A program made the position numbers and the translations under genes. 15,803 bases of DNA from Candidatus Bathyarchaeota archaeon (GTDB lineage: Archaea; Thermoproteota; Bathyarchaeia; Bathyarchaeales; Bathyarchaeaceae): contig JAOUPL010000022.1 in NCBI GenBank assembly GCA_029879825.1, positions 1 to 15,803 of the forward strand, written 5' to 3'. The notes beneath the pieces are model-generated. The model had not been told where the DNA came from and did not search any database. It saw only the letters and a list, made by a program, of their open reading frames with translations. Every line of letters begins with the position of its first letter. The stretch's first letter is position 1. This document shows, piece by piece, positions 1-6,447 of this stretch.

Positions 1-1323
1 CTCCACTTCCAACATCTCAACTTCTGTGGGAGTAGCACACAACACCGTGACAACAGGCTTCCGTTGCCTCATACCAATTGTTATGGGGGCCTCAACAATC
101 TGCTGAAAAAAATTCCACAGCAACTCTCGGCGAGCATAGAACAGAGGCAAATGCCACATGACAATGATTAACGCATCGATTTGAGGGTCTGAGGATGCAG
201 CCTTTATGATCTGCCTGTAGGTGGAAGGAGAGGTCCAAGGGTTCCCTAGGTCAATCGGATTCTGAATTGAAGCGCCAATTGGAGGAACAAGCGTCCGTAG
301 CTGCTCCACTGTTTTCATGTTAAAGGCAGGAACCCGTAGCCCAGCACGTTCGCAAGCGTCTGCTGCAGCTACTCCTGTGCCGCCACCAGTCCCTATAACA
401 GCAACCCTTCGACCACAGAAACTGGAAAGGTGTTGAAAAATGAGGATCGTGTCTATCAGTTCATCAAGGCTATTAACACTGACAACGCCTGTTTGCCTAA
501 AGAAAGCATCCCAAGTCTCCTTCCTTCCGCCAAGAGCACCTGTGTGACTCGCCACGGCTCTTACTCCGCCTTCGCTGAGCCCGCCTTTCCAGACGATCAC
601 GGGCTTCCTCTTGTTGATCTCTTGAACGGTTTGAAGAAAACGTTGTCCATTCTTCACTCCTTCGATGTACAATGTAATAATATTGGTGTCTGGATCTTCA
701 GCGAGATATTCCATGAAGTCTGTTTCATTAAGGTCGCACGCGTTTCCATAACTCACCACCTTGCTGAAACGGATTCCCCAACCCTTGGCTTGTTGGCAGA
801 ATCTCTCAGCGTATCCGCCACTCTGGGAAAGGAAGGCTATATTCCCGCTTTCCTTGGGGAAGTTAGCGCCTGGAAGCAAGGTTAAACCGCTTGCAGGGCA
901 ATAGATGCCGAAACAGTTTGGACCAACAATCCTTACATCTCCTTCTTTGGAGATTTTCACAATTTCTTTTTCCAGCTTTTGACCTTCTTCCTTCCCCGTT
1001 TCGCCGAAGCCAGCAGTGAGTATCACAACCGCTCCTACATTCTTTGCTATGCAGTCTTTTAGAACCTTGGGTACAGCTGAGGCGGGAACAGTAATGAAGG
1101 CAAGGTCAACAGGGTCAGGGATGTCCTTCACGTTAGGATAGGTCTTCAAGCCTAAGATTTCCTTTGCTTGTGGATTGACGGGGTGAAGTCTTCCCTTAAA
1201 TCCAAATTGGACCAAGGAATCTAGGAAGACGGTTCCAAATTTGGTAGTCTCGGTCGAAGCACCTATGATCGCTACTGACTTGGGATAAAAAACTGCCTCA
1301 AATTCCCTTAGTTTTTCCAACAC
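1..1323 (-). CDS. Acyl-CoA synthetase (ADP-forming) alpha subunit, partial (3' end outside window)
   Basis: The reading frame is open from a GTG at 1323 to the window edge, giving 441 residues with no stop, so the C-terminus is missing. The order matches the alpha part of ADP-forming acetyl/acyl-CoA synthetase: a CoA-binding Rossmann domain starting FYPKSVAIIGAS (about residues 12-23), IVGPNCFG near 132-139, the SQSGG loop near 166-170, and the catalytic phosphohistidine motif ASHTGALGG with His260. A ligase-type linker with GTGGGTG follows at 311-317. The family converts acyl-CoA, ADP and phosphate to acid, CoA and ATP in the cytoplasm, the main acid-forming energy step of many fermenting archaea. 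The start is supported by AGGAGG five bases upstream of the GTG; the adjacent TTG at 1320 is an alternative. Alpha subunits are about 460 residues, so the gene either ends just outside or is fused to a beta ATP-grasp part. The acyl substrate cannot be read from sequence. Confidence 0.9.
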   Translation of the reverse strand, partial: MLEKLREFEAVFYPKSVAIIGASTETTKFGTVFLDSLVQFGFKGRLHPVNPQAKEILGLKTYPNVKDIPDPVDLAFITVPASAVPKVLKDCIAKNVGAVVILTAGFGETGKEEGQKLEKEIVKISKEGDVRIVGPNCFGIYCPASGLTLLPGANFPKESGNIAFLSQSGGYAERFCQQAKGWGIRFSKVVSYGNACDLNETDFMEYLAEDPDTNIITLYIEGVKNGQRFLQTVQEINKRKPVIVWKGGLSEGGVRAVASHTGALGGRKETWDAFFRQTGVVSVNSLDELIDTILIFQHLSSFCGRRVAVIGTGGGTGVAAADACERAGLRVPAFNMKTVEQLRTLVPPIGASIQNPIDLGNPWTSPSTYRQIIKAASSDPQIDALIIVMWHLPLFYARRELLWNFFQQIVEAPITIGMRQRKPVVTVLCATPTEVEMLEVE

Positions 1324-1431
1324 AGGAACCTCCTCACTCCTATCCTCCGACAATTAAATATTTCTTTCAGTCAGCATACGCGTGAAAAATTTCAGAGTAA
1401 TTTTCACCTAGATCTGCTCTGTAAATCTTAA
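1324..1431. promoter_or_regulatory. Divergent intergenic region between two acyl-CoA synthetase genes
   Basis: This 108-bp gap carries both start regions. A ribosome binding site AGGAGG for the left gene lies at about 1329-1334 on the minus strand. An AT-rich ATTAAATATTT stretch at 1353-1363 is the best TATA candidate for the left gene. On the plus strand, AAATCTTAAA at 1422-1431 would be a TATA box in the right place for a start at 1471, but not for the ATG at 1432 that it abuts. No clear operator was seen. Confidence 0.4.
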
Positions 1432-2940
1432 ATGAAAGCCTGTCTCTCTAAACTGCAAGGATGGTTAAAGGTGAAAAATTCCATTAATGAGGAGCTTAAA
1501 CCCCTTTTTTATCCAAAATCCGTGGCGGTTATCGGAGCATCTAACAACCCTGCTAAATGGGGGTTCAGCATCTTCAACGATTTGCTAATAAAGGGATTCA
1601 AAGGAGACCTTTATCCTGTAAATAAGAATGAAGAAAGGATTTCTGGAATAACATGCTACAAAAGTGTAAAAGATGTCCCTAGATCAGTTGATTTAGCTGT
1701 CATAGCAGTTCCAGCCCAGATTGTGCCCACAGTAATGAAAGAGTGCGTAGAGAAAGGTGTTAAGACAGCCGTAATTATCAGCGCTGGCTTCAGAGAAGCT
1801 GGAGGAGGAGAAAAGTTAGAGGAAGAAGTTCTTAGAATCGCTAGGCAAGGCGGGATACGATTCGTGGGTCCAAACTGTTTCGGCATAATTAACCCGTTCT
1901 CAAATCTCTCTACAACCGGTCTTATGTCTCTTTACATTACGCCATACGTTCCAAAAGGATCTGTAGCAGTTATTACTCAAAGCGGCAATTTGGGCACGTT
2001 TATGCTTAAACTGGCCTTTGAAAGGGGTTTCGGAATCAGTAAGTTTGTCAGCAGCGGCAATGAGGCCGACCTGCATTTTGAAGATTATTTAGAGTATATG
2101 GCCGAGGACCCGGACACAAAGATTATCGTCGGATACGTGGAGGAATTAAGAGAGGGCCGCCGCTTTTCCGAGATGGCTAAGGAGATCACAGAGAAAAAGC
2201 CCATCGTGATTTTGAAAGCAGGTCGAACAAAAACAGGTCATAAAGCAGCGAAAGCGCACACAGGCGCCTTAGCTGGTTCGGACGATGCTTACGGTGCCTG
2301 TTTTAAGCAAGCAGGTGTTATACGGGTTAGGGAAATTCAAGATCTCTTCGATGTAGCCGTGACTCTCGTTAGTCAACCTCTCCCAAGAGGAAAAAGAGTG
2401 GGGATAGTAACCGGGGGAGGAGGCTTCGGAGTTGTGGCAGCTGACATGTGCGAGGAACTAGGCCTAGAAATACCTCAACTAACACAAGGGACGTTGCAAA
2501 AGTTGAACCAGCGTTTGCCTCCGCGCTGGTCTCATTCAAATCCGGTTGACATGGTCGGAACTATGGAGTATTCTTATGTGTGCATCGGAACACTCCTAAA
2601 AGACGAGAATGTCGATTCTGTGCTTGCGATTTCAAGCGTCGGTTCTCCTAGCAAAATTTTTGACCAATACCCTCCAGCCATTAGAAATCAACTCGCGGAA
2701 TTTGCAGAGATGATGGTGGAGTGGGAGTCAACACGAGGAGTAACGGGGTTGATTGAGAGGATTAGAAAATATAAGAAGCCGGTTATCCTTGCGGCTCCTC
2801 CAACCTCCAGAGAAGAGTCAGAAGCCATAGGAGAATTTGAAAAGAACGGAATAGTGGTTCACCCCACCCCTGAAAGAGCAATCAGAATTCTTGCTTACGT
2901 AACAAAATATGCTGAGGACAGAAAGAGGAAAAGCGCCTAA
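1432..2940 (+). CDS. Acyl-CoA synthetase (ADP-forming) alpha subunit
   Basis: This 502-residue protein is a complete alpha-type subunit of ADP-forming acetyl/acyl-CoA synthetase. It shows the CoA-binding domain FYPKSVAVIGAS (26-37), FVGPNCFG (144-151), TQSGNLG (182-188) and the phosphohistidine motif AKAHTGALAG with His276, then a glycine-rich turn of the ligase linker domain. It contains no ATP-grasp (beta) domain, so it needs a separate beta subunit, which is not in this window. It is a paralogue of the divergent left-hand gene, sharing the same motifs in the same order. The start is uncertain: the ATG at 1432 has no ribosome binding site, whereas GTG at 1471 (codon 14) follows AAGGATGG and gives an N-terminus of the usual family length. 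Its stop lies only 13 bp from the end of the convergent UPF0280 gene. The acyl substrate is unknown. Confidence 0.9.
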   Translation: MKACLSKLQGWLKVKNSINEELKPLFYPKSVAVIGASNNPAKWGFSIFNDLLIKGFKGDLYPVNKNEERISGITCYKSVKDVPRSVDLAVIAVPAQIVPTVMKECVEKGVKTAVIISAGFREAGGGEKLEEEVLRIARQGGIRFVGPNCFGIINPFSNLSTTGLMSLYITPYVPKGSVAVITQSGNLGTFMLKLAFERGFGISKFVSSGNEADLHFEDYLEYMAEDPDTKIIVGYVEELREGRRFSEMAKEITEKKPIVILKAGRTKTGHKAAKAHTGALAGSDDAYGACFKQAGVIRVREIQDLFDVAVTLVSQPLPRGKRVGIVTGGGGFGVVAADMCEELGLEIPQLTQGTLQKLNQRLPPRWSHSNPVDMVGTMEYSYVCIGTLLKDENVDSVLAISSVGSPSKIFDQYPPAIRNQLAEFAEMMVEWESTRGVTGLIERIRKYKKPVILAAPPTSREESEAIGEFEKNGIVVHPTPERAIRILAYVTKYAEDRKRKSA

Positions 2941-2953
2941 AATTACAGCTTTT

Positions 2954-3661
2954 CTATGTACTCACCTTGATTAGTTGAGGAACTTGCCCAGCCTTCCCAA
3001 CAATCCCTTTATACAGAATGAATGCTCCTCTAACTCCCTCTATGCCTAAGGCCTCTTTAATTCCCCGTTCAACTGCCTCGCGGCAATCATCGCCTTTTAT
3101 CAGGTTTCCGACGGCAGTGGCCGCAGCGTCAGCTACTCCAGCATTTACGGCGAAAACTGTTACCGCCTCTGCTTCCCCAAAGCTTAGTGCATGACTAAAT
3201 AGGCCTGAACTCGTGGCAACGCCTATGGGGAATTTTTCCAATCTGAAGCCGATTTGTTTTGAAAGGGGGGAATCTCCTGCTGAGAGGGCAATGTCGATGG
3301 GTTGATTTGAAAAAGCGGAAACTTCTCCTCCGTTTTCAACAACGGCTACCTCACTTCCAGCAAGAGCCATGTCTTCGACGGCGAGGTCAGCCAACACTCC
3401 AGCAACAGCAGCCATAGGTCCTACATTAGCTTTCTCAGAAGCCTCAGCCATCAACCTAACTATTCTAGGCCCCTTGTCCGCGGGAACTGGTTGAAGGGAG
3501 TAAAGAAATTTCGGATGAGTTTGGATGTATTTCTCAAGCTGTTTTCTGTGATGCTTAATCGAAAATACTGCCGTGTTGATGGCGCTTTCGTCGTCTGCTA
3601 TTATGGTGCAGTTTGTTTCTTTTAACTGGAAAGCTTGTTTGAACAGATTTTTTGTTTTCAT
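2954..3661 (-). CDS. UPF0280 (COG2122) ApbE-like protein, probable homocysteine synthesis factor
   Basis: This 235-residue protein matches the UPF0280 family, which is distantly related to the FAD transferase ApbE. Recognisable blocks are VGPMAAVAG (80-88), VENGGE (108-113), ATSSG (149-153) and the alanine-rich VADAAATA (177-184). In Methanosarcina acetivorans the family member MA1715 has been linked to homocysteine formation together with the DUF39 and NIL-ferredoxin proteins, and all three lie together here. It is the last gene of the three-gene operon: its ATG overlaps the stop of the ferredoxin gene by 4 nt (ATGA), which suggests coupled translation. The length is normal for the family. 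The exact chemistry is not established; a persulfide or sulfur-transfer helper role is inferred from context. Confidence 0.85.
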   Translation of the reverse strand: MKTKNLFKQAFQLKETNCTIIADDESAINTAVFSIKHHRKQLEKYIQTHPKFLYSLQPVPADKGPRIVRLMAEASEKANVGPMAAVAGVLADLAVEDMALAGSEVAVVENGGEVSAFSNQPIDIALSAGDSPLSKQIGFRLEKFPIGVATSSGLFSHALSFGEAEAVTVFAVNAGVADAAATAVGNLIKGDDCREAVERGIKEALGIEGVRGAFILYKGIVGKAGQVPQLIKVST

Positions 3662-4083
3662 TGTATTAGACCAGAACTATGCTGTTCAACAAGTCTGATG
3701 GCTCTAGCTGGACAGGCGTCAACGCATAAGCCACAGGGACTACCGATACATTTCTGTTCGTCGAAAACCACTGAAAAATCTTCTCTGAATGTGATGGCGC
3801 TTACGGGACAGAGGGAGACGCAGGCACCGCAGTTAAAACACTTTTCGCTGTCTACCTCGATTAATTTTGGAAACGTAACAATCACACCCTTCTCCCGAAA
3901 GGCGTCAACCACCTTCTCAACATGGGTGGAGGGCACCTCTGCTAGGATTTCCCCGCCGTGGGAATCGACATGGGCAGCTACGATGCTTATGGGAACTCCA
4001 TGTTCAAGGATTACCCCCGCCGTTATGGGCTGTTCAACTATTTTCTCTGAGAATCTGAGTAGAATTCTAACCACGTTTTTCAC
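3658..4083 (-). CDS. NIL-domain 2[4Fe-4S] ferredoxin, homocysteine biosynthesis
   Basis: This is a 141-residue two-domain protein. Residues 1 to about 72 resemble a NIL domain, the small fold also found on methionine ABC transporter ATPases. The rest is a bacterial-type ferredoxin. The first cluster motif is regular, CFNCGACVSLCP with Cys82, 85, 88 and 92. The second is CIGSPCGLCVDACP with Cys112, 117, 120 and 124, that is C-x4-C-x2-C-x3-C, two residues longer than usual in the first spacing. The homologue MA1822 acts with DUF39 protein MA1821 in making homocysteine from aspartate semialdehyde and sulfide, presumably supplying electrons. The start is GTG, overlapping the DUF39-CBS stop by 4 nt (GTGA), and the end overlaps the UPF0280 start by 4 nt, so the three genes are probably one transcript. 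Confidence 0.9.
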   Translation of the reverse strand: MKNVVRILLRFSEKIVEQPITAGVILEHGVPISIVAAHVDSHGGEILAEVPSTHVEKVVDAFREKGVIVTFPKLIEVDSEKCFNCGACVSLCPVSAITFREDFSVVFDEQKCIGSPCGLCVDACPARAIRLVEQHSSGLIQ

Positions 4084-5495
4084 CTTCCCAAAAGTTTAGC
4101 GATGTCTTCAGAGGTGATTATTCCTAGAACCTTTCTGTCTTGGTCAATCACGGGTAAAGCGGATATTTGATGTTGCGCCATTTTCCTCGAAGCCTCTTCC
4201 AGAGACTCATCCGGCTTCGTTGTCACCACTTTTCTGATGATTATGTCAACGAGTTTCCTTTTTCCTTTAGCGACTGCTTTGGTGATGTCCCATGAGGTCA
4301 CTATCCCTCTGAGTTTTCCCTGCTCATCCGTCACAACCACATGATTAACTGAGCGGTTTATGATTCGTTCAGCCACCGCCTTCACTTCCTCATCTTCCGT
4401 GCAGGTGACAGCCGCGTGGGTCACGCTGTTGACAAAGGCCATTTCCTCGGTTTGTTTCATGGGCTTGCATACCGTGTCAGTGGGAAGGCTTTCAGCAGGG
4501 GCAGACAGGTAGAAGGAAGAGTTTTCGATCCAAGACTTGAGTATTTCCGCAATCTTCCTCGCTGTTTTCAAACTTGAGAGAGAACTGACTCTAACTTTCT
4601 TGTCATCTATGGTTATTGCGCCCGACTTCAATTCCTTATAACTCACCTTTCCAAGTTTGGGGCGTTCTCTGCGGGGGATTCCGTAGTCAACTATGTCGGT
4701 GACGATTTCTTCGTCCAGTATAGCCGTCTTTTTCGCTAACCCCTCGTTCAGTATGGGAATAGGTATGCCTATGCCAACGTAGAGGGTTGTGCCGTACTTG
4801 GTGAAGGCAGCTCCATGAATAAATTCTGAACTCATCTTTTTGCAGTCTCCTCGAACCATGAGCGTGCCAAAACGATTTCCGGGGTCATGTTGTGTGCCTT
4901 CTCCTATAACGTAGCCTTGACCTCCTCCCAAGAATATGCGAGTGCCTATGCCTATGGTTTCATAGTCTGGATCGTTCATTAAGGGGTTCAAGGCTCCGGA
5001 ACCGGAGAAGGTTGCGTTTCTAAACTTGGGCAGAAGCTTGCCCATGTAGGTGTAGATGATTTCGTCGCGGCTGTTTGTCGCGCAAACATAACGTTGGTAG
5101 CAATTACGGAAATTTAGCAAATAGAACTGGTTCAAATCGTCTTTTGTAATCGTTGTTCTTAGCTTGGTTCTGGGATAACAGTCTGTTCCATAGGCGGTGG
5201 CTCTAACCTCAACTTCCTTCCCGTCGACCAGGTCTTCTATCACGTGGCCGCCGCCATACTCGAAGGGCCTCGTTTCAGACATTATTGTTGCGCCAATGTA
5301 AAGGTCTACAGCCGCGCCTGGGTGGCAGACCTCGACGTCGTTTATCCAAGCTCTTTGAATTTTGATCGGTGGGTCTGCGTGTCCAAGGTTTATGATAGCG
5401 CCTGAAGAGCACATGGCTCCGAAGGTTCCTGTTGTAACGACGTCAACCTCTTTGTACGCAACTTCTACACCGCTACTTTCCACTAATTTCTTCAT
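4080..5495 (-). CDS. DUF39-CBS homocysteine biosynthesis protein (MJ0100-like)
   Basis: From the ATG at 5495 this gives 471 residues: a DUF39 (COG1900) domain to about 340, then two CBS motifs (about 356-408 and 418-471). The DUF39 part has the expected blocks VVTTGTFGAMCSSG (19-32), FEYGGGHVIEDL (78-89) and AYGTDCYPR (101-109); conserved Cys29, Cys57 and Cys106 are candidates for persulfide chemistry. Members of the family make homocysteine from aspartate semialdehyde and sulfide with the NIL-ferredoxin. The same fusion occurs in Methanocaldococcus MJ0100, whose CBS pair binds S-adenosylmethionine and methylthioadenosine, so feedback by methionine-cycle metabolites is likely. The protein almost certainly begins further upstream: the frame stays open and family-like to 5610 but has no standard start codon (separate entry). 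With that part the length would be about 505, close to MJ0100. Confidence 0.9.
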   Translation of the reverse strand: MKKLVESSGVEVAYKEVDVVTTGTFGAMCSSGAIINLGHADPPIKIQRAWINDVEVCHPGAAVDLYIGATIMSETRPFEYGGGHVIEDLVDGKEVEVRATAYGTDCYPRTKLRTTITKDDLNQFYLLNFRNCYQRYVCATNSRDEIIYTYMGKLLPKFRNATFSGSGALNPLMNDPDYETIGIGTRIFLGGGQGYVIGEGTQHDPGNRFGTLMVRGDCKKMSSEFIHGAAFTKYGTTLYVGIGIPIPILNEGLAKKTAILDEEIVTDIVDYGIPRRERPKLGKVSYKELKSGAITIDDKKVRVSSLSSLKTARKIAEILKSWIENSSFYLSAPAESLPTDTVCKPMKQTEEMAFVNSVTHAAVTCTEDEEVKAVAERIINRSVNHVVVTDEQGKLRGIVTSWDITKAVAKGKRKLVDIIIRKVVTTKPDESLEEASRKMAQHQISALPVIDQDRKVLGIITSEDIAKLLGR

Positions 5496-5609
5496 TTCTT
5501 CGGCTGTTAAAACCTGAACGTCGCCTGTCTTTATTTTTTCGTTGATTTCAGCTATTGTTCGCTCGTTCTTCTTTTTCGAGATTTCTTTTTTCTTGAGCCC
5601 TGACGCCTC
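5496..5609 (-). other. Probable N-terminal extension of the DUF39-CBS gene lacking a standard start codon
   Basis: The minus-strand frame of the DUF39-CBS gene is open from its first ATG (5495) back to a TAG at 5612-5610. The intervening 38 codons include RTIAEINEKIKTGDVQVLTA, which resembles the usual DUF39 N-terminus as I remember it. None of these codons is ATG, GTG or TTG. The in-frame codon 8 nt after the GGAGG at 5610-5606 is CTC (5597-5595); other non-standard options are ATC (5582-5580) and ATA (5555-5553). Either a rare start codon is used, or the start was lost by mutation or sequencing error. Confidence 0.7.
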
Positions 5610-5610
5610 C
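5606..5610 (-). promoter_or_regulatory. Ribosome binding site GGAGG upstream of the DUF39-CBS operon
   Basis: GGAGG on the minus strand, preceded by an A and overlapping the upstream in-frame TAG, complements the archaeal anti-Shine-Dalgarno core. It lies 110 nt before the first ATG, far too distant to serve it, and so points to initiation at about 5595-5601. Confidence 0.6.
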
Positions 5611-5617
5611 TAGACGT

Positions 5618-5635
5618 GTTTGGAGCTTAGCAAAC
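5618..5635. repeat. Inverted repeat GTTTG-N8-CAAAC, candidate operator
   Basis: Perfect 5-bp arms (5618-5622 and 5631-5635) around GAGCTTAG lie between the predicted TATA box and the ribosome binding site of the DUF39-CBS operon, over the expected transcription start. This is a suitable place for a repressor such as the adjacent HTH-CBS protein. Short arms could arise by chance. Confidence 0.35.
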
Positions 5636-5646
5636 TGAATTCTAAC

Positions 5647-5656
5647 TTTAATAATT
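5647..5656 (-). promoter_or_regulatory. TATA box candidate, homocysteine operon
   Basis: The minus strand reads ATTATTAAAG. It would put the transcription start about 25 nt downstream, near 5626, leaving a leader of roughly 15 nt before the GGAGG site. That geometry supports translation starting near 5597 rather than at 5495. Confidence 0.45.
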
Positions 5657-5669
5657 TTCTGAAATTTTT

Positions 5670-5683
5670 ATTCCAAAAGGAAT
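5670..5683. repeat. Inverted repeat ATTCC-AAAA-GGAAT over the regulator promoter, candidate operator
   Basis: Perfect 5-bp arms (5670-5674 and 5679-5683) flank AAAA and run into the TATA box of the HTH-CBS gene, covering the expected BRE position. Binding here would block transcription factor B/TBP loading, consistent with autoregulation. It differs in sequence from the repeat at 5618-5635, so both need not be sites for the same protein. Confidence 0.4.
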
Positions 5684-5689
5684 ATAAGA
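5682..5689 (+). promoter_or_regulatory. TATA box of the HTH-CBS gene
   Basis: ATATAAGA begins exactly 30 nt before the ATG at 5712 and is preceded by a purine-rich AAAAGGA that could be the BRE. This spacing predicts transcription starting at or next to the ATG, so the message is likely leaderless. The same octamer serves both promoters at 15010-15040. Confidence 0.65.
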
Positions 5690-5711
5690 CCAACACGCAA
5701 AACTTCAGGGT

Positions 5712-6269
5712 ATGTTACCTTCCCTTGAAGAAGTTGCTAAGAAGAGAAGAATTTTGGGCTTAACCCAGAAACAACTGGCAAAATTAGCTGGTGTCAGCCA
5801 GTCCTTAATTGCAAAATTGGAATCGAGGAAAATTGATCCTTCCTACACCAAGGTTAAGGCCATATTTGACGTGATAGAGCGCTTGGAGATAAAAACGGAA
5901 GTCCGTGTCAGAGAGGTGCTTCACGACGAAGTTGTTGGTGTTCAAAAGAGCGATCCCGTGTCTAAAGCTGTGCGATTGATGGCGGATCGAGGATATTCTC
6001 AACTTCCAGTCTTCGATGGAAAACACGCAGTTGGAAGCATTTCGGAAAAAACTATGTTGGGGCAAGTCTCAGCTGGCAAAGATTTGGCTCAGGTACCCAA
6101 ACTATCTGTTGGAGACATTATGGAGGAAGCTTTTCCACAGGTCGGAGAAGACGCTCCGTTGCCGCTGATCGCAGGTCTTCTGCAAGTTTATCCAGCTGTT
6201 TTGATATCTAAGAAGGGGAAGGTTGTTGGCATCGTGACGAAGGCAGATTTATTGAAGATGCTTCTGTAG
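5712..6269 (+). CDS. XRE-type HTH transcriptional regulator with C-terminal CBS pair (COG3620-like)
   Basis: This 185-residue protein has an N-terminal helix-turn-helix of the XRE/Cro type (about residues 4-58, with LTQKQLAKLAGVSQSLIAKLE as its core) followed by two CBS motifs (about 66-115 and 133-185). CBS pairs commonly bind adenosine-containing ligands such as AMP, ATP or S-adenosylmethionine. It faces the homocysteine operon across about 100 bp, and its first partner there also carries a CBS pair, so a regulator that senses a methionine-cycle nucleotide and controls that operon and itself is a reasonable inference. The ATG start is supported by a TATA box exactly 30 nt upstream. An oligo-T tract follows the stop. 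The actual ligand and DNA site are unknown. Confidence 0.9.
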   Translation: MLPSLEEVAKKRRILGLTQKQLAKLAGVSQSLIAKLESRKIDPSYTKVKAIFDVIERLEIKTEVRVREVLHDEVVGVQKSDPVSKAVRLMADRGYSQLPVFDGKHAVGSISEKTMLGQVSAGKDLAQVPKLSVGDIMEEAFPQVGEDAPLPLIAGLLQVYPAVLISKKGKVVGIVTKADLLKMLL

Positions 6270-6280
6270 TTGCGCGCACA

Positions 6281-6293
6281 TTTCAATTTTTTA
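6281..6293 (+). terminator. Oligo-T terminator after the HTH-CBS gene
   Basis: TTTCAATTTTTTA begins 12 nt after the stop codon. A run of six T with no strong hairpin is typical of archaeal intrinsic termination. A GCGCGC palindrome lies just before it at 6272-6277. Confidence 0.45.
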
Positions 6294-6447
6294 GTCATTC
6301 TGAGGGCATAACTATTTTGTTAGCATAAAATCTCGGATTGAGTCCATATGATTCTGTGATCGAAAAAAGTAAGTGATTGAGGCGGAAGCGGTACTTAAAA
6401 CATAAATGGGTAAAGACGCGTGAAGGATTAATATTGCTGGTCAGAAT
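6294..6447. promoter_or_regulatory. Intergenic region upstream of the membrane-anchored protein gene
   Basis: No gene or RNA was recognised. CTTAAAAC near 6394-6401 is a reasonable plus-strand TATA candidate, with a start expected near 6420 and a short leader before the TTG at 6448. Confidence 0.35.

Noticed and set aside
430..885. A 151-codon plus-strand open frame
   Set aside because: It lies wholly opposite the partial acyl-CoA synthetase gene, whose minus-strand frame carries clear family motifs; the plus-strand translation has no recognisable domain.
3635..4099. A 154-codon plus-strand open frame
   Set aside because: It is antisense to the NIL-ferredoxin gene and its cysteine motifs; its composition is that of a complementary-strand shadow.
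6270..6447. Search for a tRNA or small RNA in the largest gene-free stretch
   Set aside because: No T-loop-like GTTCGA sequence, acceptor pairing or GC-rich fold was seen.
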